From NCBI RefSeq assembly GCF_000150275.1, contig NW_002060963.1, positions 95,500 through 159,499 of the forward strand: 64,000 bases of DNA, in the 5' to 3' direction. The DNA is from Trichoplax adhaerens. Its lineage: Eukaryota; Placozoa; Uniplacotomia; Trichoplacea; Trichoplacidae. The position numbers and the translations under genes are program-made. The notes beneath the pieces were generated by a model. It did not search any database. It saw only the letters and a list, made by a program, of their open reading frames with translations, and was not told the origin of the DNA. This document shows, one piece after another, positions 1-19,949 of the stretch (position 1 is its first letter; every line of letters begins with the position of its first letter).

Positions 1-217
1 CAACCCCATGTGATTGACGGAACAGAGGTAATTATGATGTTATTATGACAGTTAATTGTACGGCATACATTCATTTAAACTTATCGTAATAAATGTGTAA
101 TATAGATACCTAATAACACAGTATATGTTGATTTAGGCACTCGTAAAGGAAGTTTTGACACAGCCCTCGGAGCCAGCGCAGAAATCTGGTCTTGCTGATG
201 AAGAGAAACAAATTTAA
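1..217 (+). CDS. 3' end of an unrecognised gene (last two exons)
   Basis: Two exons can be read. The first runs 1-27 (frame 0, ending ...IDGTE) with a GTAATT donor at 28. The second runs 137-217 after a TTGATTTAG acceptor and encodes 26 residues starting ALVKEVLTQPSEPAQ, rich in charged residues, then TAA at 215-217. Both join in phase 0 and stay open. I do not recognise the family. The 5' part lies outside the window. The gene is tail-to-tail with SNW1, whose stop codon is 1.4 kb away. Codon choice and amino acid mix look coding, but with only 35 residues the call is tentative. Confidence 0.45.
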
Positions 218-1607
218 TTTATGTGCTTTTTGGGGAATATGTGAATGCTTCTATAGCCTATATTTATACAGTTATGTTTAAAAACTATCTATTTAAACTT
301 AACATGGCTTAGCATTCACCTTACAATATACGACGTTTCGTATAATTGAAATAATGTAATATACAGTATTTCCACTCACGCGTTCTATGACTAGTTGCAA
401 AATTGTATATGGAAGCTACATGAAAATCAAAGAGTAACAAAAAATTTGTATTAAACAACTATGGCTTTTAATGTGCTAGCATCTGAAATTAGTTTTTACG
501 CGTGTTTAAATTTTACGATTTATACTTTATGCAATGATATTAAAAGAATTAATATTATTTCGCATGCATATGCCATAATAAATCCTAAATTGCAGATACC
601 GTTAGTGATTACATAGCACAGCGTATAAGATCTAAAGGTATTCGGAAACGAAATAGGACCACAATACTGTACAGATCGATTATCGTTGCAATGTATTTTC
701 TCCACTACAGTATAATCAGTAAAAGTATAGTAATTACACTCCGTATTAATTTTTGAGCTAAAAATTGATGTTCGTTACGTTCTTTGTAAACACTGCTACA
801 TCATCGAATTTAATATGGACTAATTACAGTACAGTATACGAGTATGTTCGATTGCAACACTGTCTATCAAAAGGAAATCATTTAACAAAGCGTCTAGCTT
901 ATTTTTGATTCCATACTGGTGCATCTTTTAGCCTCAGGCCTAGCATAAAGTATTCAGTTCGTAGTAACATCGTGGTTGTATTTACAGTACCGTGTAGATA
1001 TCACATAAGAATTTTTCAGAATAACGTATGAAAATTATGCACTATCTGCAATATCTAGCGAACCTATAATTAACCAGATAGATTAACACAGACATTATCC
1101 AAGCCTATTATAACTTCATACCAGTCTTAAATAAATTGGTAGTGTTACATTTTAATTGGTGTATTCTCGTAAGCATTAATCAATCAAGTAATTACTGTAT
1201 ACTACATCAAGTCTACATGTACTGTACATGAGGAATTGCCGACAACGATCGTAATACACTTTATAGTAACTTAAAGCTCTCATACTAAAAGAATTGTAGA
1301 TAAACAATCATTCATACTGTGAGGATATCCCTTAATAATGGGCCGTATTCGTAATCAAGTGCAAAGGGCTATCTTCATAACTTTCAATAAGTTAAACACA
1401 CAAACACTACGCTCTCGTAATATTGTCTTCGTAAGATTTTTAATGCGTATATTCTTGTTTACAGATCGGATCTAATATTGTTGTATTTAAGAAATTTCAT
1501 ACAGGTATTCCTGAATCAAAAGCACGATAAATACAAGGATTGATGGACTACATCAATTACATATATATATATATATATAAAAATTGAGCATTCTAAGAAA
1601 ATGTAAG
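218..1607. other. Convergent intergenic region
   Basis: This stretch lies between two genes that end towards each other. It is AT-rich and carries several TACTGTA/TACAGTA-type motifs and an (AT)n run at 1561-1579. I see no supportable gene. Confidence 0.6.
1561..1579. repeat. (AT)n microsatellite
   Basis: About nine and a half AT units lie just beyond the SNW1 stop codon, in its 3' untranslated or flanking region. Confidence 0.9.
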
Positions 1608-4600
1608 CTAGTTTTTGCTCTTTTTACTCCTACTGTCTTTCGAGTCTTCGGTGGGTCTTTTAGACTGTTTAGCTTCAGTCAAGAACTTGTCAAGACCAAA
1701 TGGATCATCTTCATCCTTTTCAAATTGAACTGGACCATCACGTTGTAGATTATGATCTGTACCTTGGAATTCAGTATCAGCGGCAAACCTAAAACAGTAT
1801 AATTATCAGGTTAACGTTTAAAGTCAAATATGTTAGGGAATTTAGTTATTAGTCAATAAGTATATACTGATATATTAAAAAAATTATCAACGATAAACAG
1901 CAATATCAACCGTTTCGTCTTGACCAGTGAATCCAGGTCATCACCATATATGTCTTTATCCAAATTTTTAGACGGTCTATAAATTGATGACGCGGAAGTT
2001 TTCTTCCAGGGTTTATCATACACATTGTAAGCATCATCTTCCGCAAAACCAGAGCCAACACCCTTTGAAAAGCAGTTTAGAAAGTTATCAATTTGTCCAT
2101 GTCGAAAGATATAAAGTATGGTCAAAAGATAATTATACAAAGGGTAATATTATCCGTACTTCTGCTTGGTTAAAGAGTCGCTGATCGTACATTCCTTCGT
2201 CAGATTTTACATTGGCGGGCATTCCAAGAGCAATTTTCTCACTAATATCTCGATCACGTTGCCTTTCTAATTTTGAACGTTTATCAGGAGCAGCTCTTGC
2301 AATTCTCCTATCTCGCTCACGTTCTTTGTGTCTGTCGTGTCGTAACTGATCACGTTCTCGGGCATCCTCGCTAAAGTCTATGGCAAAGATTAATACATTT
2401 GTACGTTGTAAGAAAATTATAATAGCTTTACAGATATCAGTAATAATTCTACCAGAATCTTGGGTTCGCAAGCCAATTCGTTCTTCACGTGCTTTCTGAG
2501 CTAGAAGTCTTAAACTTTCTTCTTTTCTTTCCTTTTCTTTCTGGGCTAATTTCTTTTCCATTTGGGCGCGAAGTTCAACAGATTCACGTGCTTTTCTGTC
2601 AGCTATATATAAGGCATCCGCCAGTTTAGAGAAATTTTCGTTAATTTTGACTTCTTGAGCACCTCGACCATCCGCTGCAAGTCGTTTGTCCAAAGGTATT
2701 GTGTAGCCCTATATTATTGGATAGGGTATACAGAAAATATTTGTACATTTTGTATTTACGAACGTAGGTGAAGCTTCACTTTCAACGCGAATGAAGCTGT
2801 AAAAACTCAGCGTATCGTACCTTAGGATTTTTCCAGTTGGATATACACGGCGGAATTTTCCACTCTTGCTGCTCTTTAACGGTTACCTTGCGTGGCGGTG
2901 AATGCATAACAGGTGCAGGAGGGGATGGAGGACCTCGTGGAATCTTTTTGTTTGTTTTAAATTTGGGCGGATCTAAAGGATCTTTCTGCATTTCTACCAT
3001 TCTAATTACTCTTTGTTTTGCGCCAGAATTATATGCAGGTCCTTGCTGAGCAGGTGTGTATCTGTCAGTATGGAATGAGATGCATTTTTATTTAGAAGGA
3101 ACTATCATTTTAATTCTACTATAATGTCCTGACACCTATTACTGTACGAGTATACTCAATGATTACAAAAATCTATGCAAATCTATGAAGGGCAACTAAC
3201 CGAATGTATTGTGCAGGGGCCTGTTTTTCAGCAGGCCTGGCAGGCATTGCTGCAGAAACTTTGGTCTGTATGATCTTTTCCAATGCTTCTCGTGTTTTCT
3301 GAGTCGTCTACGTAAATAGATATTTGAAAAGTAAATAATGAATCCCTCTTCATCAATCTCTTAATTTTATGCAAAGCAGTAATTGATATTTATGATGTAT
3401 AACTAGCAAATTTAGCACTACCTCTTCAATTTCTTCTTCATCTGGCATCGATAAAGACGGATCTTCCTGTTTTAAGTGTAATGGAATTAAATCGCGAAAT
3501 TCTGAAAAGACAACCTTGTCTTTACTTTGTCCTTGCTTGATAATTGAATCATACTTGACACGACCTTCGGCATCAACTTGCATTGCTAAAGCGTTCCCAG
3601 TAGCCTAGAGTATATGTATATGCGTATATGTAATCGTATAAAGGGCGTTGTGTTAAAAATCTGTGTGATTTATTCAGATTCCTGGTATAGATTATAGTAC
3701 ATCGAGGTAACTATCAGCAGTAATGTATTTTTTCCGATAATTAATTTAAATCGTAATGTATATAAGCCCTGGTCTAACCTTCTTGCGTCCCATGTTTAAA
3801 GGATACCTAAAATCCAGCAAACAAATATACATAGTGAGTTTGTTAAAAAAGTGATGTCAGATTTCATGGAAACAGAAAATTACACTGATTTCATTTGATA
3901 TTTCATCTATAGAATATGAATAAAGTTACTTTCAGAACGATGAGCAGTAAATTGTTGTATTCGTATAACCCTAGCCGCTAGAATGTCACTCCGATATACG
4001 TATACATACAGTACTAGTTGTCATACAGCAGATGTACCACACTAGTTACAAGCAAAACGAAAGCAATACTAATAGTTGTTTTTATTTCCGAAATATATCA
4101 ATCGCACTGCACTCACTGCGCCACATGAATTTCAGGAAAAGCTCCTCCGCTGCCGAAATCCTAGGGGTAAAAGAATATGTAGTTGATATTAGGAATAAAA
4201 TATAAATTTAGCATTACAAAGTTTTAACGCTGATAAGCATTTAACCCTTTTTAAGTGATATTTTGCGATTAAAGTTTAAAACTGGTGTAGATGCACCCCT
4301 TTATATGCTCTTGCTTAAGTATCCTGAAATGTTTACTATGAATACAATACTTATAAATATGATAACGGTTGGGTATGCATGCGGGAGCTTGTGTTGATTA
4401 TTTCGCACTATGCCAGATTACCTCTGTTTATGAATAAAATCTGATAACTACTGGATTGAAGTACGACTCTGACGTAACCATTCTGCTCGCAACAGATACA
4501 GTATGTCTATGTAGCTGTCTATAAGAAATGAGATGGACGACTACTTTTACAAGTTTAAACCAATTTTAATAACAAATCGTTGTCATTGCATTTAAAATAA

Positions 4601-5955
4601 TTTACAGCAAGCTTGTAAAACCGCATAAATGAGTTGCACAACTTGTAATACCTTTGGAATATGCTACTTTACAAAATTACTGTATCTCTGGGACTATTAC
4701 TATTTTGTACCATCATCTTCCACATATTACATACTTTGATTGTAAAAAAAGTAATTTTATTAATTTGCCAGAAGGCAAGCTGCACTCCAATACGTAAATC
4801 TACAGTGTCGCCAACAACTACAGTATTCAATCACTACGAATTGTAGTGCCAACATTACACACTTTATAGTGATCAAGTTATTACTATGTAGTGGCCCTTT
4901 AATACTTTAATCCATTGTTCATTACACATTGAAGGCTGCGATAAACCTCAATAGCTTGCTAATAAGTGATTTAGAAGAAGACGATACAAAAGTATATCAA
5001 TACCTCAAGAGATCTTGGTACCCAGCCTTTCCGATGGCCGTAAGGTGGCGGTTCCTTGGTTGATTTCTTCTTTGAGACTAACTGTTTGATAATTAAGTAA
5101 ATAAGTGGGTAATATCTTTAGCTTCAATCAACAAAATTGGTTTACATGTCTAGCACTGACAAAGGTTATCATGGCAAACACTTTATATCCATTTTGGTGA
5201 GTGTAGGAAGTAATTAGCAAGATTGATACTGAAAATCTGACTAACTTTAGTTATGGTTAATACTGCACTATAATTATGTCACAATCCAAGATTTTATGTC
5301 TACCATTATGCATTCATAATTCTAATTAGCTAAGAAAGGGTGACCCCAATAGTCCAAAATTTGATTCATTACAACTGCTAAGGTAATATCCGTTGGGTAA
5401 GGTATAAAAATGAGTGCGTATAACCTGATAAAAATGCCACGAAGTCTTAGTATTAATAATATTTTAGCAGAAGGGGATTACAGTCATAACTTGATCAATC
5501 AGTTACACGCAAAAACTGGCCTATTCAGGTATACAAGTATAGTAGATGTATGGTGATCCATGTTGACGAAGGATTGGATAAACCAAATAGTAAATGCAAA
5601 CCGGTCATACTTTTGATACATCCTTACTGTCTCTATCACTGAAGTAACTGCAAATAATCATGATTATCTTACCTCTGAATGCGGAAATGGCTGATCAGAC
5701 TCATCTTCTGCTATTGATCGAGATTGGGTAGGTGCCGGTAATAGCCTAAAAAGGAAACGTATTTAAATTATACATACTGCTATATATCACTGATTTCCAT
5801 CTATTTTCACGCTACGGTACATTGATCAAAGAATATGGCAGTAAGTTCTGTCTCCTTGTGATGTAAATTACGATAGAATTGAAAATACTGTAAGATCGTT
5901 GGAATTTTTATTCTTTTCAATTACTTCTATCGAAGGCTAACCTAGCTAACGACAT
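1608..5955 (-). CDS. SNW1: SNW1/SKIP spliceosome and transcription co-regulator
   Basis: Twelve coding exons: 5942-5955, 5673-5745, 5004-5081, 4117-4160, 3779-3806, 3422-3604, 3201-3307, 2821-3061, 2453-2708, 2160-2377, 1911-2062, 1608-1788. They sum to 1575 bp (524 aa; human SNW1 is 536). Family landmarks in order: LLPAPTQ at the N terminus, EPPPYGHRKGWVPRSLE, AFPEIHVAQYPLNMGRKK, KQGQSKDKV, then GPPSPPAPVMHSP and CISNWKNPKGYTIPLDKRL (SNW at about residues 250-252), the charged helix with ARERDQLRHDR, AAPDKRSKL, YDQRLFNQ, YRPSKNLDKDIYGDDL and a basic C terminus ending KKSKN. By homology it works in the nucleus in the activated spliceosome (Prp45) and as a co-regulator of nuclear receptors and Notch targets. 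The start is inferred from MSLA(R)LLPAPTQ matching the family N terminus. Oddities: a 28 bp exon (3779-3806) and a 75 bp intron (2378-2452) with no stop. Confidence 0.97.
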
Positions 5956-6092
5956 ATTGATTAATGGACGTCGCCAGTAGTCTTTTCTATAATTGATAGT
6001 GTTGTTTTCAACAAGAAATGGCGTAAAAGCTGCAAATCCACTTGGCGTCGCAGTTCTCCGTCCAGTAGTGACGGTTTCTCGTTCAGTATGGT
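5956..6092 (-). other. Exon-like open stretch upstream of the SNW1 start
   Basis: On the minus strand, after an acceptor-like CTCATCTCCTTAG (AG at 6093-6094), a frame is open for about 45 codons and runs directly into the SNW1 ATG in the same frame. It contains no Met. The peptide is not low-complexity (for example TPSGFAAFTPFLVENN and YRKDYWRRP). It could be SNW1 5' UTR that is open by chance, an N-terminal extension fed by an upstream exon, or the last exon of another small gene that reads past the SNW1 donor to a TGA. I do not recognise the peptide. Confidence 0.3.
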
Positions 6093-6179
6093 CTAAGGAG
6101 ATGAGTTAAACTCTTGTATAATTTACTATAACGTACGACCTAGTGTATACGTCTATATTTGTTCAGTGTTCAGTAGACG

Positions 6180-6381
6180 AATGGGCAGTGTATTTATAGC
6201 ATATACTGTATACTGTACACTGTACTGTATTGTAGTGTACTGTATATGCTGGGCAATTGACGATCAACATGGTTGTGTTCTATCGCATATGCTTTACTAT
6301 AAAGTATAGACTGGTGTATGCGTATGCTGTGCGAGTATGCTGCGCATGTGCAGTGATGGACAGCACGGTAAAACGTACTGT
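6180..6381. repeat. TACTGTA/GTACTGTA-rich low-complexity tract
   Basis: Overlapping ACTGTA, TGTACTG and TACTGTATA words are densely packed here, especially at 6200-6250, and lead into the tandem repeat that follows. No gene is supported. Confidence 0.7.
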
Positions 6382-7378
6382 ATAACATACTGTATAGTGA
6401 AGGTCTATAAAAATGCCATCTCTCCGAAATCTATGGAGTCTGACTGACTGCGCATGTGCAAAGATGTACAGTGAAGGACTGAAGGTCTATAAAAATGCCA
6501 TATCTCTCTTCGAAATCTGATGAGTCTGACTGAGTTTCAGTGATGGCGTATAGTAGAATAACTAAAAAAACAGTCAGCCTCATCATTATTTTGCATCAAA
6601 TTCCCGTTTCTAGTCCCTCTCTCAACTTTTCAGCGTATAACATACTGTATAGTGAAGGTCTATAAAAATGCCATCTCTCCGAAATCTGTGGAGTCTGACT
6701 GACTGCGCATGTGCAGTGATGTACGGTGAAGGTCTATAAAAATGCCATATCTCTCTTCGAAATCGGATGAGTCTGACTGAGTTTCAGTGATGGCGTATAG
6801 TAGAATAACTAAAAAAACAGTCAGCCTCATCATTATTTTGCATCAAATTCCCGTTTCTAGTCCCTCTCTCAACTTTTCAGCGTATAACATACTGTATAGT
6901 GAAGGTCTATAAAAATGCCATCTCTCCGAAATCTGTGGAGTCTGACTGACTGCGCATGTGCAAAGATGTACAGTGAAGGACTGAAGGTCTATAAAAATGC
7001 CATATCTCTCTTCGAAATCGGATGAGTCTGACTGAGTTTCAGTGATGGCGTATAGTAGAATAACTAAAAAAACAGTCAGCCTCATCATTATTTTGCATCA
7101 AATTCCCGTTTCTAGTCCCTCTCTCAACTTTTCAGCGTATAACATACTGTATAGTGAAGGTCTATAAAAATGCCATCTCTCCGAAATCTGATGAGTCTGA
7201 CTGACTGCGCATGTGCAGTGATGTACGGTGAAGGTCTATAAAAATGCCATATCTCTCTTCGAAATCGGATGAGTCTGACTGAGTTTCAGTGATGGCGTAT
7301 AGTAGAATGACTAGAAAAACAGTCAGCCTCATCATTATTTTGCACCAAATTCCCGTTTCTAGTCCCTCTCTCAACTTT
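6382..7378. repeat. Four-copy tandem repeat, alternating 255/247 bp units
   Basis: The anchor ATAACATACTGTATAGTGAA recurs at about 6382, 6637, 6884 and 7139, giving steps of 255, 247 and 255 bp; the fourth copy ends near 7378. Units one and three carry an extra 8 bp (GTGCAAAGATGTACAGTGAAG form), so the array is an A-B-A-B higher-order repeat. Each unit is itself a dimer: GTCTATAAAAATGCC followed by a CGAAATC...GAGTCTGACTGA block occurs twice per unit, eight times in all. On the minus strand each unit contains a frame starting MMRLTVFLVILLYAITETQS that looks like a signal peptide. It may be a satellite or an array of tiny secreted-peptide genes. Confidence 0.9.
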
Positions 7379-9223
7379 CCTATTATTATAACTTACAAGA
7401 AAGCAAGAAACTCTCTCTTTCTCTCTGCTTTTAGTACTATAGTTCCTCGGTCGAACCACTTGTACTGTACTATAAAATGTCGACCGTCCTATTTTTTGGC
7501 CAGTTCAGTAACGTTCATGCTATTAGCGAAGTATGGCTGGACGGAGGGACACCTCATTCGTATGCGTTGTTACTCTGCACTACCGATGCTCGATTTTGTA
7601 ATGACTTATTTTTTCTAAATTAAGTAATAATATTACATTAAATTTTATTCCTTTTACTAAATCCTGCTCCACAGCATAATGTCATAAATGTTTTAAATTG
7701 GTAAGAATGGTTTAGAAAGAGATACAGAAGATCCATACTACGCAACTATTTCATCAATTTTTCAGACATTTTTGGTCTTTCTCAGCTGGGGGGATAGTAC
7801 AGGTACATTTTGTGCCAGGTATTATAGGCATATTTTCAAGTTTTCTTCAATTAAAGACTCTACGCGTCTACCTGTTTTGCGGTACATGCCATTTGGGTGT
7901 TTGCTATTCTACTCCATGGAAGGAATGATATTAGACCTTATGCCGAATTATATTTTAGCAATAAGCGTGATGTAGTAATTACCTGTTGAGCGCAGTTATC
8001 AGTACGAAATACTCGTGTTGTATAAGGATATACTCGTATACAATATACAGTACTGTAGAGTATAGAGTATAGAACATGTACTATAGTGTCAATTAATTAA
8101 AAGAAGTATCAAATTACTTATAGCGAACATTTCTCAACATTCGTGTGCATTCTACTGATTTATACTGTTAAAATATAAAAAAAAGAATTGAAAATTAATT
8201 TGCACCTAATGTCTACATTATCATAACATATCTGGTTTGTTTGGCCCACGAATGTATTGTACTAGAAGTGAGCAATTTTTGCTTCAGTTTTATCGAGTTA
8301 GTAAAGATGGTGGTTTACATATACACGGTATAAGTATCAATGTGGATGAAATAGATATTAAATCCAACAATATTTTATTGCATTGAAAAAATATTCGCCG
8401 TGGATAGATGCCACAATCTTACTTAATACAAAAATCGAATTTAAATTTAAATTTAAAATTGATTTCGATCGAACGGAGTGAATTAATCTATGAATGGTAG
8501 TGTGGCATAGACATAGGCAATACTGTAATCATCATGACATTAAACTACTGTATTACTGCCACAGTTTCTTGTTCCTGTCAAATAAAACGACAAATAGATT
8601 CAGGCTAAGAAATTACAATTGCGTATTTACCGTACAATAGATCGTCCACGATTATCAATCACAGAAGATACAACTTTCTCATGATTCTACTGTAATTAAG
8701 TGTAAACATAAATTTCTTTTATTGATTTCAATATTTCGCGAGTATAAATGGTAAGAAATGCTTCATAGTGGTTGTATAGGTAATCTTGCTAGAAAATAAT
8801 TTTATCATGATAGCTATCTGATGGCTATTTATCTAGAGATTGACTGTTTTGATTAAGTCATACTCTCCATTTTTGTTAAGGTATGCGTAGATTCCTCTAT
8901 AAACAGTAGCCATCGCATCATGGTCAGCGTTATTACGTAGAATGAGGCATAATCAAATAAAACAAATCGGATAAAGTTATAAAAGGAAAACTATGTTAGA
9001 CAATCTAATCGATTGTTGTTATACGAAAGCAGACAGAATGAGTGATGGTCATTCGAACATAGAATTAATAAAGTTCGGTCAAATTTTATATTACTGAGCA
9101 CAATGATAACTGTAGTCATAACACAACAATTTTGACAATTGATATAAAATTCGGATTTGGCCAATTTATTTTATAAAGAATCAAATATAAATAAGGGTTT
9201 ATTATAAAAAATTACTGACATGG
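7379..9223. other. Intergenic region downstream of the kinase gene
   Basis: AT-rich sequence between the tandem repeat and the stop codon of the tau-tubulin kinase. It holds a short pyrimidine-rich tract near 7405-7430 and an AATTTAAATTTAAATTT tract near 8438-8455. I see no gene. Confidence 0.55.
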
Positions 9224-16678
<7,455 letters not shown>

Positions 16679-19600
16679 TTATAATCAGCTTACTCTTTTT
16701 TTTCAACTAATTCTCATACCTTGAAAGCAAGAAAGCGACATGAGTAAGCCTCTGAATCAAGCTAAAATGATCAGTGATATTTCCATTGACTTATAATAGG
16801 AATATAAGTGTAAAAAATAAATAGGGGGAAATACATCATATCGATTGACGGTTGTACAAAGATAATATCATCGGTTATCCTGCAATGGAAGGTTGGAAAA
16901 TTATGGAAATAGTTGTTATGTTACCTTATAATTTAAGTTCCGTGAAATCATTTTGTTTTTCCTGTTTCAGCCAATTGTATGCTATAAATCGATTTCCAAA
17001 CGATGTCAAGGTTGAGGTTAAAAATTCGATTTATCTTTTCTCTACTACAGATAAAGCTTACTAGTATAGTATTATTCGAAATTATGAAAACGTCGAGAGT
17101 ATAAAATTAGATGACGGCATTAACTGCGTCATTACAATCCTCTTTAAAAAAACTACAAAATGAATTATGATGACGGTTTCCTACGATATAGTCTGTATTG
17201 TAAGGAGTACATTTGGTTATTATTATTATTCTAATGAATTGTCTTTTATAGGCTGATTAACATTTTACTCATGCATTTATTTCAACTAAACTATAATTTT
17301 AAATTGTTACTTAAGGTTGGCATTATGCAATTGTATTGTGTCCTTTTGGATGAGAATAATACTTTGATGAATCATTAACCGATTGGACTGAAATGACCGT
17401 TAACCAATCACGTTACCAAATTCACTTGCTATTTATATACAATCATGCATCTATTCTGTATCCCCGACCTGTCAATAACAATGTTGTCTTGTTTTACATA
17501 TGGTGGAATGGGTAGCTATTGTAGCTTTGATGTCTTGTGCTAACTAATTGCCCTAGCAGCAAGTTACAGTTGTATCATCAATTGTCTCTTTCATGTTCAC
17601 TATAATAAGTAAGTCATTATTTAGCGGATTAGGGACAATCTATTGCTTGAAATACCATTAGCTAATAGTAGTGCTTAACCAAGCTATCAATCCTGTTATT
17701 CCCGTACTCTTTGTATAGTATTTAATCCACGCATGTGAAAAATTGTACAGGTGATGTTTTGTCGATAATTCCTTGAATTCCTATCTGTCATATGCTGACT
17801 CACTGGTCTAATACTTGATCATGGAAATGTATTTGTAAACATGATAAACCAGCTTATCATTTATATCTACAAGTATTTCTTTTCCTTATCTGTTATACAC
17901 TATAATACAAGTAGTTATAATTTTCATCTATTCAGCGCCAAGTCGGTCAAATGAGAGTAATAATGCATCAGTTTAATAGAATAGATTAAATTGAATAAGT
18001 ACAATATCATGAAGGCGTTATTATACTTTCTTATTCTTCTGATGCTGTGATTCGAGTCGTATGGAATTGGTCATGATATAGAAAATTTTCAATATCAATA
18101 GATAAGGCTATTTTTGTTAGAATAGCTGAATAAGTAATGATAGTTGGTTACCTCGTTAATATAAATAGGATATAGATGTTCTTTCGATTATCAATATGGA
18201 GATATTTGGTAAAGAATTCGTGAGGGAATGATTTACTTATTTTATTATAACAGTAGGATGCGAAGTATTGATTGTGGGATAAGCATAAATATAATTAGAG
18301 TGTGGTTAAGATATTATGTACATAAATATTGCTAGAGATTGCAAAACTAGATTTTCTTCATCGATATTGATCCTATTAAGTGTTAGTTATTTATATTTTG
18401 CATTCATATCAATAGCTTGTATGAATTTTACGAATTATATTAGTGGAGAAAATGGTACAATGTTTAAGTAGTAGCTAAGTCAGTTTCGCATTTCCTCTCT
18501 TTTCGATCAGTGTTTGAAACATTTCTTGACTATGCTAAGAAGGTTATTAGGGATTACTAGGATTGGGATGGAATATGCAACGTAGTGTAGTTTAATAAAA
18601 CGACATTTATGTAATAGCATATCTCGAGCTCTTAAATGCGAAAAGCGTAAATTTTTAGACATTGATGCAGAATTATGATGGACAATAAAAATCACATGGA
18701 GCTATGCAGCTCTTAGAGCACAAAGTGGTGAGTTTATTCGTACATATATGAGATAAAACCATATTTGACTGACAGAATAAAACTAGTATACAGCAATTTA
18801 TAGTGAACTCAAATGGGAAAAATAGCTAATACATATGAGGATATATGAATTGCTGTGATAGTTATTGATAAAATGATGTCGTTATAGCTTTCAAATTATA
18901 GGTCCCAACTTATTGGTAGTATAGTCGTGTTCATTTTTCTGATTAGTAGTTACATTTGTACGGGTAAATTATAAATGAAGCACAATATTATACAAATGTA
19001 CCTTTCTATATGTATAGGTTGATGTGTATCGAGTATTGCAATAAGTTTTATGTTTATGTTGCACTGTTATCTTGCTATTTTAATTCGCACATAAAATTCT
19101 TGTTCTCGCACAGAATCAGGATTTGTCATTGACACTTTCAGCTATCTTCTTTACTCATTACTAGCTTTCAATATTAACAATACAGGATACTATCTGAGCA
19201 GGGAATACACATACTGAAGGATTAATTATATCGTCGCACTGATTATATTTGAACCGATAATTGTACCAGTATGGTTACAAATTTTATTGGATATCGGAAA
19301 TCGTTCGATGTTAACCAACTATTGACTCATTGATTCAAACTTAATCTGAAATAGTGTATACTAACGACAAACTGATACAAAAAGCAACTTAATAACTTGC
19401 GATACTTATAGTAAATCTTTCCTTAATAAAAGCAAACTGTTTTGCTCTTAGAAATATATTTCATACTTCTAAATTGATGCGACTCCGTATAACTTTGATA
19501 CCATAACTCAAGATCGGTAATAATAGAGTATGAAGTATGATTTAAACCGTACATCGATTCAAGTACTGAATTTTAAACATTTTGCATACCGCTGAACAAT

Positions 19601-19949
19601 AAAATATCAGACAAAAATTACTAATCGTAATTCGCAAAACCAATCAGCAATCGTTTGCCAATTTTATTCATGTTTTATCTGGTTAAGACGATTACGGATC
19701 ATGTAATAACAATGAATATTTAACACTTACTTGTATAGATTAGTCAGAATTGTGTATATTCATCGAAGAAACAAACATACACTTTTATATACACTAAAAC
19801 GTAAGTATTTAGCAAAACTTGTAGACTTTAATCGAAAATGGAAATGAAAGCCACGCCAGGATTAATGAAAACTGACTTCATTGACCAGATTGACTAGTTT
19901 TTCATATAATAAATAGATTTAACAGATTTATTTATACATTAAAAAATTC
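16679..19949. other. Intergenic region between TTBK and FAM161
   Basis: About 3.3 kb of AT-rich DNA. The right side is the FAM161 3' flank and the left side is the TTBK promoter side (both genes on the minus strand). Short open frames are present (near 16852-17064 and 18507-18695), but none has family signatures or splice continuation. I see nothing that deserves a gene call. Confidence 0.55.

Noticed and set aside
7289-7618. Plus-strand open frame across the end of the tandem repeat
   Set aside because: Made of repeat sequence and its flank, with no recognisable protein features.
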